Source: a virus
Length of the DNA: 33,244 nucleotides
Direction: 5' to 3' (one strand)
IMG/VR virus record: IMGVR_UViG_3300044949_000760
Location: 1 to 33,244 of that record
Below, in pieces: positions 23,718-30,121 of this stretch (position 1 is its first letter; each line of letters starts with the position of its first letter). The translations under genes and the position numbers were made by a program. The notes under the pieces were generated by a model, which was given only the letters and a program-made list of their open reading frames with translations, ran no database searches and was not told where the DNA came from.

Positions 23718-24248
23718 ATGAAAACACAGGAACAAAAATCACTATTCAAAAGTTTAGCAGCATTTCAACAAGAAGTGCCAGTTATCCACAAAGAAACAAA
23801 AGGTTACGGATATTCTTATGCAGACCTTCCAACTATCTTTGATAAAATCAATCCTTTATTAGCAAAACATAATTTAGGGTTTACTCAACCAATTATGGGC
23901 AATTGTGTAAAGACAATTATCTTCCATACAGAAACAGGAGAGACAATTGAATCATTAACTGAAATCCCACAAATACAACTTAAAGGAATGAATGAATACC
24001 AGTCATTTGGTAGTGGCGTGAGTTATTTTCGTAGGTATTGTTTAAGTTCAATTTTAGGTTTAGTTACAGACAAAGATACTGATGCAGCAGGAGAACAAGC
24101 AAAACCAAGTAAACCTATTTTAAAAGCCGATACAGAGCACTTTGGCAAGGCTGTTGAGTATTTAATGAAAGGTGGCTCAATAGATGCTATAAAAGCAAAA
24201 TATGAAGTTAGTCAAGAAGTAGAAACAAAACTAATAAAGTCAATTTAA
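23718..24248 (+). CDS. ERF-type ssDNA annealing protein
   Basis: 176 residues. The ERF signature is clear: GYGYSYADLPTIFDKINPLL near residues 28-47, FTQPIMGN, and QSFGSGVSYFRRYCLSSILG with GLVTDKDTDAAGE. ERF proteins anneal complementary single strands in phage recombination and replication. The C-terminus is a small helical domain. The next gene, an exonuclease, starts two bases after its stop, giving an exonuclease-annealer pair as in lambda Red. Confidence 0.85.
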   Translation: MKTQEQKSLFKSLAAFQQEVPVIHKETKGYGYSYADLPTIFDKINPLLAKHNLGFTQPIMGNCVKTIIFHTETGETIESLTEIPQIQLKGMNEYQSFGSGVSYFRRYCLSSILGLVTDKDTDAAGEQAKPSKPILKADTEHFGKAVEYLMKGGSIDAIKAKYEVSQEVETKLIKSI

Positions 24249-24249
24249 T

Positions 24250-24987
24250 ATGATAAATACTGAATTAAGAATAGCAAAGTTTTCCGCTTCTAATATCTCC
24301 CGCTTATTAGCGGGGGGTAGTGGAAAAACCTCACAAAGTTATATTTTAGAACTTGCTTTACAAGCTATTGGAATAAAAGATGACATTGATACTTCTGCAA
24401 CAAGACATGGTTTAAATAATCAATTTAATGCTTATCAAAAAGTTGTTTTACCATTATACCCTGAAGCTACATGGCTTGATGAATTTTTACCTATAAATGA
24501 ATTTTGCGGAGCAAGTCCAGATGTATTAATAGGTTATTCGCCAATGGATATTAAATGTCCTTATAACGTTGATGCTTATATTGAACAAATAAATAGTGTT
24601 CCAACTAAATACTATCAACAAGTTCAAATGCAAATGTTAGCTTGTAAGTCTGATACTGGTTATTTGTGTTTTTATTTAACCCGTCCTGAATTGTGGGGTG
24701 AAGAAGAATGGCAAGAATATCCTATTGAATTAGAAAAAAGATATAAGATATTTGAGTTAAAAACAGATGAAGAACTTCAAAATAATATACTAAAAAAAGT
24801 AGAAGAAAGTGAGCCTAAAAAACAATGGATAATTAATTTGCTTTTAAGTGCAAAAGAATTAAGTTTTGAAGAATATTTTCATTTACAATGGAACGGTAAT
24901 AAATTAAGGAATATTAAAGATTGCAACAACATTTATAAGCTAACAGATATATTTAGAGTTGGAAACAATTTTTATTATGAAGTTTAA
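24250..24987 (+). CDS. YqaJ-type phage exonuclease
   Basis: 245 residues. Order of motifs: a helix (SASNISRLLAGG), TRHGLNNQFNAYQ at 51-63, FCGASPDVLIG at 85-95 with Asp91, MDIKCPY at 99-105 with Asp100 and Lys102, and YYQQVQMQML at 121-130, as in lambda exonuclease / YqaJ family proteins. It would resect DNA ends for the ERF protein. One point stands out: the first-motif acidic residue (usually Glu in G-x-x-x-E-x-x-A) is Gln58 here. The rest of the active site is intact. Confidence 0.75.
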   Translation: MINTELRIAKFSASNISRLLAGGSGKTSQSYILELALQAIGIKDDIDTSATRHGLNNQFNAYQKVVLPLYPEATWLDEFLPINEFCGASPDVLIGYSPMDIKCPYNVDAYIEQINSVPTKYYQQVQMQMLACKSDTGYLCFYLTRPELWGEEEWQEYPIELEKRYKIFELKTDEELQNNILKKVEESEPKKQWIINLLLSAKELSFEEYFHLQWNGNKLRNIKDCNNIYKLTDIFRVGNNFYYEV

Positions 24988-25031
24988 ATCATTTAATGGA
25001 AAGAAATAAAAATAAATCAAATAAAACAAAC

Positions 25032-25781
25032 ATGAAAACAACAAACACAGAACCAATGGTGAAGTATAGTAACCACGTTCACACAACAACTGATTACTAT
25101 TTATTCAAGTCAATAGATGGTAATAGAAACAAAAATTTACTGCATATTAATAGATTAAAAAAATCAATGCAATCAAATTATTTATTTACTGTTATTATAG
25201 TAAATGAGAATTATGAAATAATAGATGGGCAGCATAGATTTGAAGTTATTAAAGAATTAAATCTTCCTCTTAGATATATTATTTGTGAAGGTTATGGATT
25301 AGATGAGGTTCATTTATTAAATGCAAATTCTAAAACGTGGAATAGCGATGACTATTTAGAAGGATATTGTAATTTAGGAAATAAAGATTATTTGATATAT
25401 AAAGAATTTAAACAAAGATATAATTTTGGGCATACTGAATGTTTGACTTTTTTATCAGGAAAAGCTTCTCAACAAAAAACTGATAAATTAAAAGAATTTT
25501 ATGAAGGAAAATTTAAAGTAGTTAATTATTTAGAAGCTTGTAATTTTGCTGATAAAATAGAAATAATAGGACAATATTATGCAGGTTATAAAAGACGTTC
25601 ATTTATTTTTGCTATTTATAGTTTATTAAATAATAAAAATTTTGAATTTACTGAATTTATACAGAAGCTTAAAATACAACAAGGAGCAATTGTTGACTGT
25701 GTGAATAGCACTCAGTATGTAGCATTAATAGAAGAAATTTACAACTATAAAAGAAGAGATAAGGTAAATTTAAGATATTAA
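25032..25781 (+). CDS. ParB-like domain protein
   Basis: 249 residues from ATG 25032; an earlier in-frame ATG (24996) exists, but the stretch between is A-rich like the leaders before other starts (AAATAAAACAAAC-ATG), so 25032 is preferred. LHINRLKKSMQSNYLFTVII, NYEIIDGQHRFEVIKELNLP and LDEVHLLNANSKTW form the ParB N-terminal-like fold with the IIDGQHR motif. The C-terminal half is helical and unrecognised. It lies in the recombination block, so it may be a DNA-binding or nicking factor rather than a partition protein. Confidence 0.6.
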   Translation: MKTTNTEPMVKYSNHVHTTTDYYLFKSIDGNRNKNLLHINRLKKSMQSNYLFTVIIVNENYEIIDGQHRFEVIKELNLPLRYIICEGYGLDEVHLLNANSKTWNSDDYLEGYCNLGNKDYLIYKEFKQRYNFGHTECLTFLSGKASQQKTDKLKEFYEGKFKVVNYLEACNFADKIEIIGQYYAGYKRRSFIFAIYSLLNNKNFEFTEFIQKLKIQQGAIVDCVNSTQYVALIEEIYNYKRRDKVNLRY

Positions 25782-26320
25782 TGAAGAAAATTAAAGATAA
25801 AAAATGTAAGGAGTGTGGTGGAAACTTCACTCCTTTTAAAACCACTCAAGTTGTTTGCGGTGCTAAATGTGCAGCTAAATTAGCAGAAACTAAAGTATGG
25901 AAGGAAAAGAAAAAGGTAATGATTGAGAATACCAGAACTCGCACAGAATGGCTTAGTTTACTTCAAATAGTCTTTAACAAGTATATTCGATTAAGAGATG
26001 CAGATAAACCATGTATTTCATGTGAAAGACCATTAACAACTAAATTTGATGCTGGACATTTTCTTAGTGTTGGCAGTTACCCAAACTTAAGGTTTAATGA
26101 AGATAACGTACATGGGCAATGTGTTTACTGCAATCAACATCAGCATGGCAATCAAATTGAATACGGGTTAAGATTACCTTTAAGAATAAGTCAGGATGCT
26201 TACAATAGACTAATGAATAAAAGAGGGGATACACTTAAAATAACCTTAGATGAAATTAAAGAATTAATTAAAATTTATAAAACAAAAATCAAAGAACATG
26301 GAAAAAGCACTAACAACTGA
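25781..26320 (+). CDS. NinG/Rap-like recombination nuclease
   Basis: 179 residues. N-terminal zinc-ribbon: Cys9, Cys12, Cys26, Cys30. Then the long basic helix, FNKYIRLRDADKPCISC with Cys78 and Cys81, FDAGHFLSVGSYPNLRFNEDN with His93, and VHGQCVYCNQHQHGN with Cys114 and Cys117, matching the lambda NinG (Rap) family, a structure-specific nuclease that resolves recombination intermediates. It fits directly after the ERF/exonuclease pair. It overlaps the following small gene by 23 bases. Confidence 0.8.
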   Translation: MKKIKDKKCKECGGNFTPFKTTQVVCGAKCAAKLAETKVWKEKKKVMIENTRTRTEWLSLLQIVFNKYIRLRDADKPCISCERPLTTKFDAGHFLSVGSYPNLRFNEDNVHGQCVYCNQHQHGNQIEYGLRLPLRISQDAYNRLMNKRGDTLKITLDEIKELIKIYKTKIKEHGKSTNN

Positions 26321-26582
26321 ACAGGCAAAAGTAGAATTTGAATCACATCTTCTAATTGGTTTATTCAAATCAACAGTTGAGCAATCAACACAATTAACTG
26401 GAAAATTTAAACATAAAATGAAAGCTGATTTTAATCTATGGCAAAAACAAGGTTTTAAAATAGTTGAAGAACTTGAAAAAAGAAATATAACAGATGTTGA
26501 GTATTTAGATAAAATTGGCGATATTTATCATACTATGAACTCAAATATGCGTGATGAATTTTACAAAGGTTTGGAATTATGA
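26298..26582 (+). CDS. Small helical protein of unknown function
   Basis: 94 residues with the leader AAAACAAAAATCAAAGAAC-ATG. All helical with mixed charge (VEEL, KMKADFNLWQKQGFKIVEEL); similar small proteins recur between NinG-type genes and later genes in Bacteroidota phages. No motif. ATGA overlap with the next gene. Confidence 0.5.
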   Translation: MEKALTTEQAKVEFESHLLIGLFKSTVEQSTQLTGKFKHKMKADFNLWQKQGFKIVEELEKRNITDVEYLDKIGDIYHTMNSNMRDEFYKGLEL

Positions 26583-27274
26583 AATTATTTACTCAAAATT
26601 CAGATTTAAAAAAGTCTAACATTTTTGGATGGACTTTACCAGCGCACTGGGTTACATTATCAAATGGAAAAAAATTTAATACTTGCCCAAACGCTGGAAT
26701 ATGTGCAGCTTTTTGTTATGCTAAAAATGGAACTTATATGTTTTCAAATGTAAGAAAAGCACATATTAAAAAACTTGAACTTGTTTTATTTAACCGTAAT
26801 AAATGGATTGAATTAATAAATGAGGAATTAAAACTTAAAAAGTATATTGATAAATATATTAGAATACATGACGCTGGGGATTTTTTTAGCTTAGATTATG
26901 CGATAGACTGGATTAACATAGCTAAGGAAAATCAACAATGTATTTTTTATACTTATACAAAAGAAGTTTCTTTATTTAAAAGTATTAATGATATTCCAAA
27001 CAACTTTATAATTATTTATTCATTTGGAGGTAATGAAGACTATTTAATTAATAAAGAAATTGATAGGCATTCAGATGTATTTCATAACTATAAAGAAATG
27101 ATTGAAGCTGGTTATAATGATATTGCTGAAGATGACAAACAGGCTGCAATTAATCCTAATTTTAAAGTTGGTTTATATAGAAATAATATAAAACATTTTA
27201 TTAAAAAAATGGGTAATAAAAAATTCTCTGATTGGCAAAAAGGCGATAGACCACAAAAAAATACTTTGTTTTAA
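26579..27274 (+). CDS. GP88-like protein
   Basis: 231 residues. The N-terminal TCPNAGICAAFCYAKNG at about 35-51 has Cys36, Cys42 and Cys46, and the later IRIHDAGDFFSLDYAIDWI block is the second hallmark of the 'gene product 88' phage family. The Cys triad could hold a metal or Fe-S cluster, but the biochemical role is not known to me. The last 24 bases of the gene include part of a promoter for the downstream RNA. Confidence 0.65.
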   Translation: MKLFTQNSDLKKSNIFGWTLPAHWVTLSNGKKFNTCPNAGICAAFCYAKNGTYMFSNVRKAHIKKLELVLFNRNKWIELINEELKLKKYIDKYIRIHDAGDFFSLDYAIDWINIAKENQQCIFYTYTKEVSLFKSINDIPNNFIIIYSFGGNEDYLINKEIDRHSDVFHNYKEMIEAGYNDIAEDDKQAAINPNFKVGLYRNNIKHFIKKMGNKKFSDWQKGDRPQKNTLF

Positions 27275-27294
27275 AAAAATAATTTGTATATTTG
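27265..27294 (+). promoter_or_regulatory. Strong promoter for the structured RNA
   Basis: TTTG at 27265-27268 and TATATTTG at 27287-27294 are separated by 18 bases, the best match to the Bacteroidota promoter in this window. The expected start, about 5 bases downstream (near 27299), is exactly where the first RNA hairpin begins. It overlaps the end of the GP88-like gene. Confidence 0.75.
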
Positions 27295-27298
27295 CACT

Positions 27299-27420
27299 AT
27301 CGGAGTAACGAACCGATTTCACATAACATCAACAATAAAACATTTAGACCTCTAAGTGTTCAGGTGCAGGGTTGATGCTGCATGGTTTCGTAAACCAACT
27401 GAACATTTAGGGGTTTTTTA
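27299..27420 (+). ncRNA. Structured leader RNA with two exclusive folds (attenuator/riboswitch-like)
   Basis: About 120 bases with no open frame. Fold B (terminator): ATCGG/CCGAT (27299-27303/27313-27317); a 16-bp stem 27348-27363/27399-27414 with two G-T pairs; inside it two hairpins, 27364-27369/27378-27383 and 27384-27388/27392-27396, making a near-perfect three-way junction; six T follow. Fold A (readthrough): 27308-27314 with 27384-27391 (one bulge), CATCAAC 27327-27333 with GTTGATG 27371-27377, and the 8-bp hairpin 27340-27347/27352-27359. Fold A uses the left arm of the terminator, so each fold excludes the other. CATCAAC may instead form a pseudoknot with the loop of fold B. The replication gene starts 13 bases after the T run. 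Confidence 0.75.
27348..27419 (+). terminator. Intrinsic terminator of the leader RNA
   Basis: The 16-bp arm pair 27348-27363 and 27399-27414 is followed by TTTTTT (27414-27419). The stem caps a two-hairpin junction instead of a simple loop. Its left arm overlaps the right arm of the alternative hairpin at 27340-27359. Confidence 0.75.
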
Positions 27421-27432
27421 ATTTATAAAATT

Positions 27433-28071
27433 GTGAGAAAATCATTTATATTACATATTGATAGTTTAGGTATTTTAAATGAATTAACTGATGAACAAGC
27501 TGGTCAATTATTTAAACTTATTTATAATTATTATAACCCAAACAAACCCATTGAAACCCAAATAACCCAATTGGTTAATTTGGCTTTTTATCCATTTAAA
27601 AGTCAATTTGAAAGAGACTTACAGGCATATAATAAAGTATGTGATAGGAATAAAAATAATGGTATGTTAGGAGGTAGACCTAAAAAAAATAACCCAAACA
27701 AACCCAAAAAACCCGATAATGATAATAAAAATAAAAATAATAATGATAATAATAATGATAATAAAAATAATAAGAATTTACCTGCTCTTAAAAATAAATA
27801 TTTAGATTCAATTACTCTTTCAGATATTGAATATAATAAATTATTATCTGAATATGCTCAGCATGAAGTTGATTGGATGATTGATTGTTTAAATAATTAT
27901 AAAATGAGTAGTGGTGTTAGATACAAATCAGATTATCATGCTATTTGCAAGTGGGTTAAAGATGCATTTAAAAAAGCAAAAGTTGATTTTGTAAAAAATA
28001 ACAATACATTTAACACTCGAATGCAAATAATACAAAACGAAATTAATAACACAGACTGGGAAAATCTATGA
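27433..28071 (+). CDS. Putative replication protein (DUF6291-like) with Asn/Lys linker
   Basis: 212 residues from GTG 27433, the only credible start, 13 bases after the RNA terminator. Residues 1-60 (RKSFILHIDSLGILNELTDE ... QAGQLFKLIYNYY) match the DUF6291-like N-terminus found in phage replication regions. Residues about 80-115 are a low-complexity Lys/Asn/Asp linker from AAT/GAT/AAA repeats. The C-terminal part (LSEYAQHEVDWMIDCLNNY, SDYHAICKWVKDAFKKA) looks like a DnaT- or helicase-loader-type helical domain. Its expression would depend on readthrough of the upstream terminator. ATGA overlap with the next gene. Confidence 0.55.
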   Translation: MRKSFILHIDSLGILNELTDEQAGQLFKLIYNYYNPNKPIETQITQLVNLAFYPFKSQFERDLQAYNKVCDRNKNNGMLGGRPKKNNPNKPKKPDNDNKNKNNNDNNNDNKNNKNLPALKNKYLDSITLSDIEYNKLLSEYAQHEVDWMIDCLNNYKMSSGVRYKSDYHAICKWVKDAFKKAKVDFVKNNNTFNTRMQIIQNEINNTDWENL

Positions 28072-28913
28072 GTAACATTACAACAACTGGCTTCAATAAC
28101 TTAGAGTTAATAGCCTTAAATAAATTACAGCCTTCACAAAAATTTTATGTTGAAGCTAAGAATGAACAAAAGTTAGTTAATATTGAACGTGGAGAAGCAT
28201 TAAGACTAATTTATACCGAAATAGCAAAAACAATAGAGTTAAGCGGAGAAAACAAAAAGTATATCTTAGAGAATGACCAATTAAAAAACGTTGCTAAATT
28301 CATTTATGACTACTCTTTAGAACACTATAAGGGTATAACTATATCTGAACTAAGAAACGCTTTTAAATTAGGAATAAGCAATGAATTTGGCGAATATGTT
28401 GGTTATGGTACTGTAACGTTTACAAAATTCATTAAAGGCTATATGATTTCTATTAAAAGAGAACAAGCAATGAAGGAATGGTTTAAATATCAAACACCAA
28501 CAACTGAAAAGCCAATGACTAAATTCTTTGAGCAAAATTTACAGATAGCTAAATACTTTTTTAATATATGTGAAGAAAAAAACTCTGAACGATTCCATAC
28601 AATAATTAACCATGAAGACAATGTAATTCATCTACCTTCTATTTATGAATTTCTTTATGCTAATTATCAAATTTCATTTTCAGATGAAAGCAAAGAAATA
28701 ATTAAGAAAAAAGCTAAGATTAAATACAATAATTATATTAAAAAGTCAGGATTAAAAGATGCTGATGCAAAAGGTTATCAAAACATAATTACTTCAGTAA
28801 TAGATAATCAAAATAAAACATTTGATAATTATGTTAAAACACAGGCTTTAATCTTCTTAACTTTAAAACTAAAGCAACAACGTAAAACATTTGATAATTT
28901 AAAAAGAATATGA
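28068..28913 (+). CDS. Conserved phage protein, probable replication partner
   Basis: 281 residues. Helical, with the block ITISELRNAFKLGISNEFGE and YVGYGTVTFTKFIKGYM, which I recognise as conserved in Bacteroidota phage replication regions but without a proven role. The C-terminus is a Lys-rich helix. It is translationally coupled (ATGA) to the DUF6291-like gene, so both may act together, for instance as initiator and loader. No Walker motif is present, so it is not a helicase itself. The structured RNA at 28935 follows 21 bases after its stop. Confidence 0.5.
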   Translation: MSNITTTGFNNLELIALNKLQPSQKFYVEAKNEQKLVNIERGEALRLIYTEIAKTIELSGENKKYILENDQLKNVAKFIYDYSLEHYKGITISELRNAFKLGISNEFGEYVGYGTVTFTKFIKGYMISIKREQAMKEWFKYQTPTTEKPMTKFFEQNLQIAKYFFNICEEKNSERFHTIINHEDNVIHLPSIYEFLYANYQISFSDESKEIIKKKAKIKYNNYIKKSGLKDADAKGYQNIITSVIDNQNKTFDNYVKTQALIFLTLKLKQQRKTFDNLKRI

Positions 28914-28934
28914 TGTTATGAATATAACGATATG

Positions 28935-29040
28935 GGTATAAACGCAGGCACACATCGAGGAAGTTGCTCTCATCGGTGGCACTCAGCGACCTTAGTGGTG
29001 GCGAGAGCAGGAGTGCTTTAATGTGCTTGCGTGTTATACC
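28935..29040 (+). ncRNA. GC-rich structured RNA with an H-type pseudoknot
   Basis: The 106 bases are about 53% G+C in an AT-rich genome and contain no gene. Arms 28935-28952 and 29022-29040 pair for 18 bp with one bulge (G29033) and one G-T pair. Inside, stem 1 is 28964-28971/29003-29010 (8 bp) and stem 2 is GCACTC 28979-28984 with GAGTGC 29011-29016 (6 bp). Stem 2 starts at the base right after stem 1, so the two stack as a classic pseudoknot. The loop between holds a possible small hairpin (28989-28991/28997-28999). An alternative hairpin 28975-28980/28986-28991 competes with stem 2. No promoter of its own is clear; it may be processed from the operon transcript. A DNA role (origin) is the other option. 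Confidence 0.7.
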
Positions 29041-29042
29041 TT

Positions 29043-29097
29043 GTTATAAAATCGTTTTAATGTTTTATAACTTACTTCTTTGCGCTATAAAGTAGCG
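29043..29097 (+). other. Two further hairpins after the structured RNA
   Basis: GTTATAAAA at 29043-29051 pairs perfectly with TTTTATAAC at 29063-29071. CGCTA at 29083-29087 pairs with TAGCG at 29093-29097. Neither is followed by a long T run, so they are weak terminators at most, or part of a larger control region between 28914 and 29130. No gene is seen in these 217 bases. Confidence 0.45.
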
Positions 29098-29130
29098 ACT
29101 TATTTAAAAATTAACTAAAAACAAATAAAC

Positions 29131-29280
29131 ATGAAAACAAACAATCAAAAAAATCTTTCACTTATTTCTAAAACAGAATGGTGGTTAAAAAAATTAGATG
29201 TAAACTCTATTCGTGGAACTTTCGATTGGAATCAATACATGAAATATTTAAAGGCTTTACAGAATAATGAAAAAAAATAA
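29131..29280 (+). CDS. Small unknown protein (49 residues)
   Basis: Start ATG 29131 behind the leader AAAAACAAATAAAC, the style of other confident starts here; stop at 29278-29280. The product begins MKTNNQKNLSLISKTEWWLK and is basic with paired Trp and a helical end. It overlaps the next gene by 14 bases, which supports real translation. No domain. Confidence 0.55.
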   Translation: MKTNNQKNLSLISKTEWWLKKLDVNSIRGTFDWNQYMKYLKALQNNEKK

Positions 29281-29551
29281 TATAACAGTTCTTTCATCAT
29301 TACTAAATAGTGGAGAAAGCTATCAAGAAAAAAAATCAAAAGAGTTTGCTAATATTTTAAAAGAAATAATTGAAAAACATATTATTCCAAAGTTTGGAAG
29401 TAAACTTACCATGTCAATAGAACAAGGTTTATTTACATCTGGTGAATATGGTAGTTACAGAATTCCTTTTATAGATAAATCAAAAAAAGAAGTATGCTAT
29501 ATTATAGCTGATACAATAATTGGAGAGTGGAAAGTTTATGAAAAAAAGTGA
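29267..29551 (+). CDS. Small unknown protein (94 residues)
   Basis: ATG 29267 lies inside the end of the preceding gene. A helical first half (KEFANILKEIIEKHIIPKFG) leads to a beta-rich end (YGSYRIPFIDKSKKEVCYII). No signal, no membrane part, no motif known to me. It overlaps the following tiny membrane ORF by 14 bases. Confidence 0.5.
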   Translation: MKKNNITVLSSLLNSGESYQEKKSKEFANILKEIIEKHIIPKFGSKLTMSIEQGLFTSGEYGSYRIPFIDKSKKEVCYIIADTIIGEWKVYEKK

Positions 29552-29609
29552 TTATCAATTTATTTGCTTTGCTATCTTTTTAATTATATCTTTGCTATTA
29601 AATAGCTGA
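29538..29609 (+). CDS. Tiny membrane protein (23 residues)
   Basis: The frame starts at ATG 29538 and ends at TGA 29607-29609, two bases before the ParB-like gene. After a short polar start (MKKSDYQF) the remaining residues form a single hydrophobic segment (ICFAIFLIISLLLNS). The pattern of overlaps on both sides argues for a translated small gene. Function unknown. Confidence 0.4.
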   Translation: MKKSDYQFICFAIFLIISLLLNS

Positions 29610-29611
29610 GA

Positions 29612-30121
29612 ATGAAAATCCAAAAAGTAAAAATTACTGCGATAAAAAGCAATCCAAACAATCCACGATTAATTAAGGATGACAAGTTCCATAAATTAGT
29701 CAAGTCAATTAAAGAATTTCCTCAAATGCTTGAATTAAGACCAATAGTCGTAAATGATGAAATGGTTATACTCGGTGGCAATATGAGACACAAAGCTTGT
29801 ATTGAAGCTGGATTAAAAGAAGTAACAATTGTTAAGGCAAGTGAATTAACCGAAGAACAACAAAAGGAATTTATAATTAAAGACAATGTAGGATTTGGTG
29901 AGTGGGATTTTGATATGTTGGCAAATGAATGGGACATTCAAAAATTAGATGAATGGGGTTTGGATATTCCAATATTTAAAAGTAATGAAGAAATTGAATC
30001 AAATGAATATGATGCAACACAAAAATGGTTTTTAAATATAGAATTTGAAAATGAACAGGAATGCGAAAAATGGTATAATTCATTAATACAAGAAGGTTTA
30101 ATTTGCAAAATAGTTCAATGA
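29612..30121 (+). CDS. ParB/Srx-like domain protein
   Basis: 169 residues. The ParB N-terminal fold is clear: IKSNPNNPRLIKDDKFHKLV near residues 11-30, MLELRPIVVNDEMVILGGN, and GGNMRHKACIEAG at about 55-67. It ends in an acidic helix region with WYNSL. Such proteins bind or nick DNA, and in phages they occur beside DNA-modification genes and terminases. ATGA overlap with the ABC-GNAT gene, so they are almost certainly made together. Confidence 0.75.
   Translation: MKIQKVKITAIKSNPNNPRLIKDDKFHKLVKSIKEFPQMLELRPIVVNDEMVILGGNMRHKACIEAGLKEVTIVKASELTEEQQKEFIIKDNVGFGEWDFDMLANEWDIQKLDEWGLDIPIFKSNEEIESNEYDATQKWFLNIEFENEQECEKWYNSLIQEGLICKIVQ

Noticed and set aside
27299-27420. tRNA or tmRNA at the structured leader
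   Set aside because: The three-way junction does not fit an acceptor/anticodon/T-arm layout, there is no CCA end or GGTTCGAATCC-type T loop, and a terminator T run closes it.
28935-29040. Retron msr-msd or CRISPR-type element
   Set aside because: No reverse transcriptase gene is found nearby and there are no repeat-spacer units; only a single folded element is present.
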